Assembly (NCBI RefSeq): GCF_018596315.1
Contig: NZ_JAHEAG010000002.1
Span: 1-64,000 of the forward strand
Origin: Bradyrhizobium sp. SRL28
GTDB taxonomy: Bacteria > Pseudomonadota > Alphaproteobacteria > Rhizobiales > Xanthobacteraceae
Direction of reading: 5' to 3'
DNA length: 64,000 bases
Position numbers and translations under genes: made by a program
Notes under the pieces: model-generated
Database searches by the model: none
The model's input: only the letters and a program-made list of their open reading frames with translations
What the model was told of the DNA's origin: nothing
Part shown: positions 16,907-24,531 of the stretch, piece by piece
Numbering within the stretch: the first letter of the stretch is position 1
Layout of the letters: every line of letters starts with the position of its first letter

Positions 16907-17428
16907 ATGGCCTTTTCACTCTACGACGCCAGCGTGGCGAATTACCTTCAAACCCTCGGTGCCGTCAGCGGCTTCCTCGAGCGCGGTCTGGTTTATTTCC
17001 GCGAACAAAACATCGACCCGGAAACGATCGTCGAGGCGCGGCTGGCGCCGGACATGCTGCCGTTACGTTTCCAGATCATCTCTGTCGCGCAACATTCCCG
17101 CGGCGCCATCGAAGCCGTGCAGAGCGGAGAATTTCGTCCGCCCTCGTTCAAGACGCCGTACGATTATGCCGGGTTGCAGGCGCTGGTCGCGCAGACCCGC
17201 GAGGCTCTGGAGGGCTGGACGCCGGACGCCGTCAATGCGCTCGGCGGCCGCGACGTCGTCTTTCATCTCGGCGATCACAAGCTGCCCTTCACGGCCGAGG
17301 GCTTCCTGATGTCGTTCTCGCTGCCCAACTTCTATTTCCACGCCACCACCGCCTACGACATCCTGCGCACCAACGGCGTGCCGCTCGGCAAGCGCGATTT
17401 CATGGGCCGGCTGAAGATGAAGAAGTGA
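16907..17428 (+). CDS. DUF1993 family protein
   Basis: A 173-residue soluble protein of the DUF1993 family, thought to adopt a DinB-like four-helix fold. The N-terminus MAFSLYDASVANYLQTLGAV, the LRFQIISVAQHSRGAIEAVQ segment and the LPNFYFHATTAYDILRTNGV stretch near the end are what I recognise. The latter two contain His residues (in QHS and FHAT) that could bind a metal, as in DinB-type proteins. The biological role is unknown. It stands alone about 80 bases after ccmH and converges on the MAPEG gene. Confidence 0.85.
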   Translation: MAFSLYDASVANYLQTLGAVSGFLERGLVYFREQNIDPETIVEARLAPDMLPLRFQIISVAQHSRGAIEAVQSGEFRPPSFKTPYDYAGLQALVAQTREALEGWTPDAVNALGGRDVVFHLGDHKLPFTAEGFLMSFSLPNFYFHATTAYDILRTNGVPLGKRDFMGRLKMKK

Positions 17429-17471
17429 GCGTGGCGTTCGCTGTCTGCGGAGAAATTCGGTTTGACGCAAT

Positions 17472-17987
17472 TCACCCCCGCAGGATGTTCCAGCCCGCCC
17501 AGGCGAGAATGCCGATATTGAGGTACATCGTGGCCGCCATGCCGAACGCCCGATAGAGCGGGTGAATCCGGTAGCCGATCCAGAATGCAAATCGGGCGGT
17601 GATGAACACGATGGTCGCTGCAGCGATGACCCTCATCTGGCTGGGCGGTAGACTGACGCTCAGAGCCAATGTGCCGATCACGAACAGCACATATTGCTGC
17701 AGCGTGTTGTCGAGCACGCGTCCGTTGATCAGCGTCGCCTGATCCTCCTTGTGCAGCGTCGGATCGATCGCTTCGCTGAGGAAGCGGTTGTTGGCGACGG
17801 TGATGGTGCCAATCATCAGCGGGATCGCGGCGAGGGCGTTGGCCTTCAGGGTATAGGCAAGCCGGCCGGCGACATCGGTCAGGGTCGAGGTATCCGCCCA
17901 GATCAGCGAGATGCCGGCGATTGCGGCCACCATGGTCAGCGCGCCGCTGGCGGCGCCGATCGCAACGGTTTTCTGTTCATGGGTCAT
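17472..17987 (-). CDS. MAPEG family membrane protein
   Basis: A 171-residue four-helix membrane protein. The C-terminal half contains NTLQQYVLFVIGTLALS and FWIGYRIHPLYRAFGMAATM, typical of MAPEG proteins (membrane-associated proteins in eicosanoid and glutathione metabolism). Bacterial members are mostly of unknown function, although some have glutathione-transferase or peroxidase activity. ATG 17987 has GGAG 8 bases upstream. It starts 12 bases after the stop of the preceding four-helix membrane gene on the same strand, so the two form an operon. Confidence 0.8.
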   Translation of the reverse strand: MTHEQKTVAIGAASGALTMVAAIAGISLIWADTSTLTDVAGRLAYTLKANALAAIPLMIGTITVANNRFLSEAIDPTLHKEDQATLINGRVLDNTLQQYVLFVIGTLALSVSLPPSQMRVIAAATIVFITARFAFWIGYRIHPLYRAFGMAATMYLNIGILAWAGWNILRG

Positions 17988-17999
17988 GGGGCGTCTCCA

Positions 18000-18440
18000 C
18001 TATCGATGGCCGGACGAAACCGGACCGGCGTGAGCCGCAGCGCCGTTCGGCATCCGGGCCGAGATCGCGGCAGCCATCTGCAGCACGACGAACAGGCCAT
18101 GCAATGCCGTCGTGACGTAACCGACCAGCAGCATGTCGGACACAATGAAGAGCTGCCAGAATACCAGGTTGGCGGTCCCCAGCAGGACATGAATGGCCGC
18201 AGCGGCGAGGTGCCAGCCGCGCGCTGGTTGAGCGCGCCACATCAGGATGCCCAGGATGAAGGCCAGCCCGTGCGCCTCGATGAAGCCAAGTCCGGCATAG
18301 GGCGCGTCGGCCACCAAACGCGCGACCGGCCCAAGGCCGAAGAAGATTCCGCGCACGTCGCTTGCAAAGCCGCCCGCGGACGCTGCCAGGAGAAACGTTG
18401 CATTGGCGCGCAGGAGGACGTGTCGGATGGCGATGGTCAT
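18000..18440 (-). CDS. Four-helix membrane protein of unknown function
   Basis: A 146-residue protein with four hydrophobic segments (about 8-28, 52-68, 76-98 and 103-125), including FIEAHGLAFILGILMW and AIHVLLGTANLVFWQLF. ATG 18440 is preceded by a strong GGAGG, 6 bases away, which settles the start against the much longer in-frame extension. The two conserved-looking His residues in the membrane segments (EAHGLA, AIHVLL) could bind haem or metal, but I cannot assign a family. It lies just upstream of the MAPEG gene in the same operon. Confidence 0.7.
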   Translation of the reverse strand: MTIAIRHVLLRANATFLLAASAGGFASDVRGIFFGLGPVARLVADAPYAGLGFIEAHGLAFILGILMWRAQPARGWHLAAAAIHVLLGTANLVFWQLFIVSDMLLVGYVTTALHGLFVVLQMAAAISARMPNGAAAHAGPVSSGHR

Positions 18441-18535
18441 TGGAGACCTCCATGGTGACGGTGCATATGAAGATGAAGACCGGAGGTGAACCGGCAGAGG
18501 GAACACCGACTTTCCGTCAATGTGTGCAGCGCGAG

Positions 18536-19273
18536 TCACAGCAGCACCACGCCTTGAATCAGATAGATGGTGGACACCGCGCCGATCACGTACCGCGACC
18601 AGGCGCGGAATTGCGTTTCGCTGATGACCTCCAGCACGAACCGCGAGAGGTGCGTCCCCACGACCGCAAGCGGGATCGCCACGACGATGGCGATCAGCGA
18701 CAGGGCCTCGCCGCCGGCGAGCAGGTGACCGAAATAGGCGGCCTTCAGAAAGTGCCCGATCACTTGCACGGCGGCCTTGGTGGCGACCAGTTGCCGGCTG
18801 TTGAGCTGCGAGCGCACGAAGAACACGTCCAGGATAGGGCCGGAGACGCCGGCCAGAAGCTGCAGCAGGGTGCACAGGACGCCGCAGCCATGAGCGTGGC
18901 TGGGCCTTTCAATGTCGGGTGTGAGCCGGCCAGGAAGCAGGAGCCCCAACAGAGGGCTCACGCCAACGATAATTAGGGCTATTGCCTTGCTCGCCACGAG
19001 CGCCATGACGCCGACCGCAGCCGCTGCGACCACTGCGCCGCCGGCGTAATGGGCCACGATCCGCCAATCGATATGTGAGCGCCACTGCCAGGCGCGCCAG
19101 CCGTTCGAGGCTATCTGCACGAGGCCGTGCAGAACCATGGCCGGCGCCAGAGGCATGAAAGCTAGCAGAATTCCTATCAGGATCATGCCTCCGGCCATCC
19201 CGAAGATGCCCGAGATGAAGGAGGTCGACACAATGGCGGCGGCAAAACCGGCTGCGATCGGGAGGCTGAGCAT
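18536..19273 (-). CDS. TauE/SafE-type sulfite exporter family permease
   Basis: A 245-residue polytopic membrane protein of the TauE/SafE (DUF81) family, which exports small organic or inorganic sulfur anions. About eight helices are present. Family features include the N-terminal SGIFGMAGGMILIGILLAF repeat motif and the VATKAAVQVIGHFLKAAYFG segment in the second half. ATG 19273 (MLSLPIAAG) was used; an upstream ATG at 19357 would run into the divergent LysR promoter. The divergent LysR gene 112 bases away is a likely regulator, by position. Confidence 0.82.
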   Translation of the reverse strand: MLSLPIAAGFAAAIVSTSFISGIFGMAGGMILIGILLAFMPLAPAMVLHGLVQIASNGWRAWQWRSHIDWRIVAHYAGGAVVAAAAVGVMALVASKAIALIIVGVSPLLGLLLPGRLTPDIERPSHAHGCGVLCTLLQLLAGVSGPILDVFFVRSQLNSRQLVATKAAVQVIGHFLKAAYFGHLLAGGEALSLIAIVVAIPLAVVGTHLSRFVLEVISETQFRAWSRYVIGAVSTIYLIQGVVLL

Positions 19274-19385
19274 GGGCGTGGTCCGGTTGAATCCGATGCC
19301 GCTCCATGCGCGTTTGACAGCCGTTTCGCAAACGCGTTTAGTTCGGCCATAGACCAAGGAAAAGTTAGTCTGACAGGGCTATCCC

Positions 19386-20264
19386 ATGCGCCGCCTGCCT
19401 TCGCTGAATGGTCTGCGCGCCTTCGAGGCCGCGGCGCGCCATGGCAGCTTCGTCGGTGCGAGCCAGGAGCTGAACGTCACCCAGGCCGCGATCAGCCGCA
19501 TGGTGCGGCTGCTCGAGGCGCGGCTCGGCCTTGAGCTGTTCGAGCGGCTCCCGAACGGGCTTGCGCTCACCGCGCAAGCCAAGGCGCTGCAGCCGAGTCT
19601 TACGGCGGCGTTCGATTCGATCGCTTCCAGCGTCGAGCAGGTCGTGGCGATGCGGACCACGCCGGTTTTAACGATCGGCGTCGGGCCTTCCTTCGCGATG
19701 CGCTGGATGATCCCGCGCCTTGCGAGCTTTTACGACGCGCATCCCGAGATCGAGGTGCGGCTCGCGACCGGCGGCGCGATCAATCCCTTCAAGGACGACT
19801 GGACCTGCGGCATCCTGCTCGGCAATGGCGATTGGCCCGGACTAGCAGCCGAGCCGTTGTTTTCGGCCGACCTGTTTCCCGTATGCACCGCCGCGATTGC
19901 GCAGCGGCTTGGCAAGCCGTCGGATCTGGCCAACGAGAGCTTGCTGCAGGTCGTGCATTCGCCGGAGGACTGGCCGTTATGGTTCGCTGCAGCCGGTGTG
20001 AAACTGCGCCGCAAGGGGCTCGGCCCAAGCTTTGCCAATTACGGAATGGCCCTGCAGGCCGCGCTGGATGGCGTCGGGGTTGCGATCGGGTTGCGTCCCT
20101 ATGTGGAAGACGACCTCGCGATGCGGCGCCTGGTTGCGCCATTTCTCATTTCAGTTCCCAAGGGGCGGGCTTGGTATCTCGTTTACCGTCCGTTTCGTGA
20201 AACCGATCCGGGCCTGATTACCTTTCGCGACTGGTTGCGGAGAAACTTCCAGGCGTCGTCTTAA
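19386..20264 (+). CDS. LysR-family regulator, GcvA-like
   Basis: A 292-residue LysR-type regulator. The helix-turn-helix is at about residues 18-45 (AARHGSFVGASQELNVTQAA, ISRMVRLLEARLG). The effector domain (about 90-290) has the GcvA-subgroup opening VLTIGVGPSFAMRWMIPRL and the usual C-terminal FRDWL. It is divergent from the TauE-type exporter gene and may control it. The effector is unknown. The ATG at 19386 follows a gap without a strong ribosome site. Confidence 0.88.
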   Translation: MRRLPSLNGLRAFEAAARHGSFVGASQELNVTQAAISRMVRLLEARLGLELFERLPNGLALTAQAKALQPSLTAAFDSIASSVEQVVAMRTTPVLTIGVGPSFAMRWMIPRLASFYDAHPEIEVRLATGGAINPFKDDWTCGILLGNGDWPGLAAEPLFSADLFPVCTAAIAQRLGKPSDLANESLLQVVHSPEDWPLWFAAAGVKLRRKGLGPSFANYGMALQAALDGVGVAIGLRPYVEDDLAMRRLVAPFLISVPKGRAWYLVYRPFRETDPGLITFRDWLRRNFQASS

Positions 20265-20427
20265 CCGGCTGATTTGCCTGCGCTATTCTGACGCATCCCT
20301 AGGCTCCCGCATTACAAAAGTTTAATTCCCTAGCCAGCGCACGGTAAGGCGGCAAACCCCATCTTCCGTCTTGTCAGGTGCCCAGCCCCGCACCGTCGAA
20401 ATCAGGTTCTCTGGAGATTTTAGAAAC

Positions 20428-22026
20428 ATGACCGAACGCCCCGTCGATCTTTCCCAGCTTCCGTCTCACGGCGCGCCACGCCGTTCGCTGTTCTCCGCGC
20501 GCAAATTCGCGCTGATGGCTTCCGTCGTCGCCGGCCTCGGCGCCGCCGTCTATGGATTCTCGCCGCAGCAGGGCCCGGTCGATGTCTTCACCAGCGCGGC
20601 CCATGCGCAGGTCAACACCGAAGTCCGCAAGGTCGAGCGGCCGATCGGTTTCGCCGACATCGTCGAGCGCGTGAAGCCGTCGGTGATCTCGGTCAAGATC
20701 AATATCGCCGAGAAGACCGCGAAGGGTGACGACAGCGCCAACAAGGACGACGACTCGCCGTTCCAGCCGGGTTCGCCGATGGAGCGTTTCTTCCGCCGCT
20801 TCGGCGGTCCGGATGGCTTGCCGCCGGGCCTGCGCGGCGGACCGCGTAGCGGCCGTGGCCCGGTGACGGGTCAGGGGTCGGGCTTCTTCATCTCGGCTGA
20901 CGGTTTTGCCGTGACCAACAACCACGTGGTCGACGGCGCCGACAAGGTCGAGATCACGATGGACGACGGCAAGACCTACACCGCGAAGGTAATCGGCACC
21001 GATCCGCGCACCGATCTCGCGCTGATCAAGGTCGAGGGCCGCAAGGATTTCCCGTTCGCCAAGCTGTCCGATAGCAAGCCGCGAATCGGCGACTGGGTGC
21101 TCGCGGTCGGCAACCCGTTCGGCCTCGGCGGCACCGTGACCGCCGGCATCGTCTCGGCCTCCGGCCGCGACATCGGCAACGGCCCGTATGACGACTTCAT
21201 CCAGATCGACGCGCCCGTGAACAAGGGCAACTCCGGCGGTCCGGCGTTCGACACCAATGGCGAAGTGATGGGCGTCAACACCGCGATCTATTCGCCGTCC
21301 GGCGGCAGCGTCGGCATCGCGTTCTCGATTCCCGCTTCGACGGTCAAGAGCGTGATCGCCCAGCTCAAGGACAAGGGCTCGGTCAGCCGTGGCTGGATCG
21401 GCGTCCAGATCCAGCCGGTGACGTCAGACATCGCCGACAGCCTCGGCATGAAGAAAGCGGAAGGCGCGCTGGTCGCGGAACCGCAGGCCAATGGCCCGGC
21501 AGCGAAGGCCGGCATCCAGTCGGGTGACGTCATCACCGCGGTCAATGGCGAGCCGGTCAAGGATGCCAAGGAGCTCGCCCGCACCATCGGCGGTCTCGCG
21601 CCGGGCAACGCGGTCAAGCTCAACGTTCTGCAAAAGGGCCAGGACAAGGTCATCAACCTCACACTCGGCCAGTTGCCGAACACGATCGAGGCCAAGGCCG
21701 ACACCGACAAGGAAGACAAGGGTGGTTTGAGCAAGGGAACCGGCGTGCCGAAACTCGGCCTCACGGTTGCCCCCGCCAACAGCGTGGCCGGCGCCGGCAG
21801 GGAAGGCGTCGTGGTCACCGAGGTCGACCCAAAGAGCGCGGCGGCCGAACGCGGCTTCAAGGAAGGCGACGTCATTCTTGAGGTTGCCGGCAAGAGCGTC
21901 GCCAGCGCCGGCGAGGTGCGTGAGGCGATCGACGCCGCCCGCACCGAGAACAAGAACAGCGTTCTCATGCGCGTGAAGAGCGGCGGTTCGTCGCGCTTCG
22001 TCGCGGTGCCGCTGGCGAAGGGATAA
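20428..22026 (+). CDS. degP: Periplasmic serine protease DegP/MucD
   Basis: A 532-residue HtrA-type protease-chaperone acting on misfolded periplasmic proteins. An N-terminal membrane anchor or signal (about 26-45) is followed by the trypsin-like domain with His166 (NNHVVDGAD), Asp196 (DPRTDLAL) and Ser269 (NKGNSGGPAF), and two PDZ domains (about 320-410 and 435-525). A Gly/Arg-rich loop (about 115-150) precedes the catalytic His. ATG 20428 gives the family N-terminus MTERPVDLSQLP; GGAG at 20412-20415 is a slightly distant ribosome site. A strong terminator follows at 22167-22204. Confidence 0.95.
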   Translation: MTERPVDLSQLPSHGAPRRSLFSARKFALMASVVAGLGAAVYGFSPQQGPVDVFTSAAHAQVNTEVRKVERPIGFADIVERVKPSVISVKINIAEKTAKGDDSANKDDDSPFQPGSPMERFFRRFGGPDGLPPGLRGGPRSGRGPVTGQGSGFFISADGFAVTNNHVVDGADKVEITMDDGKTYTAKVIGTDPRTDLALIKVEGRKDFPFAKLSDSKPRIGDWVLAVGNPFGLGGTVTAGIVSASGRDIGNGPYDDFIQIDAPVNKGNSGGPAFDTNGEVMGVNTAIYSPSGGSVGIAFSIPASTVKSVIAQLKDKGSVSRGWIGVQIQPVTSDIADSLGMKKAEGALVAEPQANGPAAKAGIQSGDVITAVNGEPVKDAKELARTIGGLAPGNAVKLNVLQKGQDKVINLTLGQLPNTIEAKADTDKEDKGGLSKGTGVPKLGLTVAPANSVAGAGREGVVVTEVDPKSAAAERGFKEGDVILEVAGKSVASAGEVREAIDAARTENKNSVLMRVKSGGSSRFVAVPLAKG

Positions 22027-22166
22027 ACGAGGACTAGATATCAGATGGAGGGTTTCGCCGGCATTCGTCGCCCCCGCCGACGTCTCCTTCCGGGGAGCGG
22101 GTCCAAAACTCGCTCCCTCAGGCAACCTTCCTGCGGAATACGCCCCCCTCCGTCGGAAGGTCCTAG

Positions 22167-22204
22167 GGGCGGTGAGGTCCCCCAGCTTCACCGCCCGCTT
22201 TTTT
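22167..22204 (+). terminator. Rho-independent terminator after degP
   Basis: GGGCGGTGA (22167-22175) pairs with TCACCGCCC (22188-22196) and is followed by GC and six T residues. It lies 140 bases after the degP stop and before the palindromic repeat. Confidence 0.8.
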
Positions 22205-22211
22205 CACTTGG

Positions 22212-22310
22212 GAGCATGATCCGGAAAAGTGGAAACCGGTTTTCCGAAAAGATCATGCTCGGACAAGAAGATAGAATGGGATGATTTTTCGAAGGAAAGT
22301 CATCCCATTC
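22212..22310. repeat. Intact GAGCATGATC palindromic repeat plus adjoining hairpin
   Basis: GAGCATGATCCGGAAAAG at 22212 pairs with CTTTTCGGATCATGCTC-like sequence ending at 22260, giving a palindrome with an ACCGGT centre. This is a Bradyrhizobium-type repeat. A second hairpin follows, GAATGGGATGA (22274-22284) with TCATCCCATTC (22300-22310). Related but degenerate copies lie at 3445-3520 and 45409-45512. Confidence 0.8.
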
Positions 22311-22370
22311 TTTTGAAGTTGGCCGGTCGCCTTGCATGTGCAGGGCGGCCGCGCCATGGTGAGAGAAAGC

Positions 22371-23081
22371 ATGCACCCCGTGACCGCAACTGCCCCGCAA
22401 ATGCGCCTGCTGATCATCGAAGACGACCGCGAGTCCGCCGACTATCTGGTCAAGGCGTTCCGTGAAGTCGGCCATGTCGCCGATCTCGCCAGCGATGGCG
22501 AGGAGGGCCTGTCGATGGCCGACGGCGGCGATTACGACGTGCTCGTGGTGGATCGCATGCTGCCCAAGCGCGACGGCCTGTCGGTGATCGGCGCGCTGCG
22601 CGAGAAGGGCAATCACACGCCGGTCCTGATCCTCTCCGCGCTCGGCCAGGTCGACGACCGCATCAAGGGTCTGCGCGCCGGCGGCGACGATTATCTGCCA
22701 AAGCCCTATTCGTTTGCCGAATTGCAGGCGCGCGTCGAGGTGCTGTCGCGCCGCAATGTCGGGCCTGCCGAAGAGACCACCTACCGCGTCGGCGATCTCG
22801 AACTCGACCGCCTTTCTCACCGGGTCGCCCGCGGCAAGGACGAGCTGACGTTGCAGCCGCGCGAGTTTCGCCTGCTCGAATATTTGATGAAGCATGCGGG
22901 CCAGGTGGTGACGCGCACCATGCTTCTGGAAAACGTCTGGGATTATCATTTCGATCCGCAGACCAACGTCATCGATGTGCATATTTCGCGGCTGCGCTCC
23001 AAGATCGACAAGGGTTTTGAGCGGCCCTTGCTGCACACGATCCGTGGCGCCGGATACATGATCCGTGACGGCCTTCGGTAA
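22371..23081 (+). CDS. OmpR-family response regulator
   Basis: A response regulator of 236 residues if started at ATG 22371, or 226 from ATG 22401 (MRLLIIEDD). The receiver has the acidic IIEDD pair, the phospho-acceptor Asp61 in VLVVDRMLPKRDG and the Lys of DYLPKPYSFAEL. The winged helix contains LQPREFRLLEYLMKHAGQVV and ends TIRGAGYMIRD. It overlaps the histidine kinase by 17 bases. The degP-regulator-kinase-glnE order is typical of Bradyrhizobium. It resembles regulators of the QseB/TctD-like group, but the signal is unknown. Confidence 0.9.
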   Translation: MHPVTATAPQMRLLIIEDDRESADYLVKAFREVGHVADLASDGEEGLSMADGGDYDVLVVDRMLPKRDGLSVIGALREKGNHTPVLILSALGQVDDRIKGLRAGGDDYLPKPYSFAELQARVEVLSRRNVGPAEETTYRVGDLELDRLSHRVARGKDELTLQPREFRLLEYLMKHAGQVVTRTMLLENVWDYHFDPQTNVIDVHISRLRSKIDKGFERPLLHTIRGAGYMIRDGLR

Positions 23082-24531
23082 ACTGATCCGCACCACGGCG
23101 TTCCGGCTGACGCTGGTCTATCTGTTTTTGTTCGCGCTGTTTGCGGCGTCGCTGCTTGGCTATTTCGCCTGGAATACGCGACGGCTGATCAACGAGCAGA
23201 TCACCGCCACGGTGAACGCCGAAACCACCGAGATCGTCGACATCTACACGCGCCGCGGCCTGGTCGGCCTCGTGCGTGCGATCGAATATCGGGCGCTGCG
23301 GCCGGGCGCCAATCTCTATCTCGTCACCACGCCTGAGGGGAAAGCGATCGGCGGCAATGTCGGCGCGCTGGCGCCGGGCGTGATGGCCTCGATCGGCTGG
23401 TCGGAAACCGGCTATCGCCGGCTCGACGAGCAGGACACGGCGGATCATCGCGCGCTGGTGCGCGTCACCGAACTCACCAACGGTTTTCGCCTGCTGGTCG
23501 GCCGAGACCTCGAAGAGCGCCGCCGGCTGTTCGGCATCGTCGCCAACGCCGCGCAATGGTCGCTGCTGGTCGTCATCGTGCTCGGCATCGGCGGCGGCAT
23601 CTTCGTGGCGCGGCGGGTGCTGCAGCGGATCGACGCCATGACCGGCACCACCAGGCGCATCATGGCCGGCGACCTTTCCGGGCGCCTGCCGGTCGGGCGC
23701 AGCGGCGACGAGCTCGATCGCCTCGCGGAAAACCTCAACGCCATGCTGGAGCGCATCGAGGCGCTGATGACGGGGCTGAAGGAAGTCTCCGACAACATCG
23801 CCCATGATTTGAAGACACCGCTGACGCGCATGCGCAACCGCGCCGAGGAGGCGCTGGCGAGTTCCGGCAGCGAGGCCGAATACCGCGCTGCGCTGGAGCG
23901 GACCATCGAGGAATCCGACGGCCTGATCCGCACCTTCAACGCGCTGTTGATGATCGCGCGCGCCGAGTCCGGGCAGGCGCGCGGCAACATGGATGATTTC
24001 GACGCGGCCGACGTCGCCAAGGGCATCCAGGAATTGTATGAACCGCTGGCCGAAGACGACGGCATGACCCTGCGCGTCAGGGCCGCGACCGCGCGACTGC
24101 ATGGCAACCGCGAACTGATCAGCCAGGCGCTAGCCAATCTGGTCGAGAACGCCATCAAATACGGCAAGCCGTCGCCGGTGGTACAGCCGCTGGATCCCGT
24201 CGCTGCCGCGCGCACCCGGGAGATCTTGATCGAGGCGCGGCGCGAGAACGACCATGTGCTGCTCAGCGTCACCGATCATGGGCCCGGCATTCCCGAAGGG
24301 GATCGCAAGCACGCGGTCGAGCGGTTCGTGCGGCTGGAAGCGAGCCGGACGCTGCCGGGTTCCGGCCTCGGCCTCAGCCTGGCATCCGCGGTGGCGACCT
24401 TGCACGGTGGTGAGCTCAGGCTCAGCGATTCGCATCCTGGCCTGACCGCGACGCTGGTCATCCCGGCGCTATCCGCCGCGGGTGACAGGCTTGCGGCCCA
24501 AACGCCGGATGTGCCACAGAAGGTGGCATGA
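23065..24531 (+). CDS. Sensor histidine kinase
   Basis: A 488-residue membrane kinase with two transmembrane helices (about 12-33 and 165-188) around a periplasmic sensor region. A HAMP domain follows (about 190-240), then the phospho-acceptor His247 in DNIAHDLKTPLTRM and an ATPase domain with NLVENAIKYG, DHGPGIP and GSGLGLSLA. A GTG start at 23065 lies inside the end of the regulator gene. Its stop overlaps the glnE ATG (24528-24531), so the regulator, kinase and glnE are probably co-transcribed. Confidence 0.92.
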   Translation: MTAFGKLIRTTAFRLTLVYLFLFALFAASLLGYFAWNTRRLINEQITATVNAETTEIVDIYTRRGLVGLVRAIEYRALRPGANLYLVTTPEGKAIGGNVGALAPGVMASIGWSETGYRRLDEQDTADHRALVRVTELTNGFRLLVGRDLEERRRLFGIVANAAQWSLLVVIVLGIGGGIFVARRVLQRIDAMTGTTRRIMAGDLSGRLPVGRSGDELDRLAENLNAMLERIEALMTGLKEVSDNIAHDLKTPLTRMRNRAEEALASSGSEAEYRAALERTIEESDGLIRTFNALLMIARAESGQARGNMDDFDAADVAKGIQELYEPLAEDDGMTLRVRAATARLHGNRELISQALANLVENAIKYGKPSPVVQPLDPVAAARTREILIEARRENDHVLLSVTDHGPGIPEGDRKHAVERFVRLEASRTLPGSGLGLSLASAVATLHGGELRLSDSHPGLTATLVIPALSAAGDRLAAQTPDVPQKVA

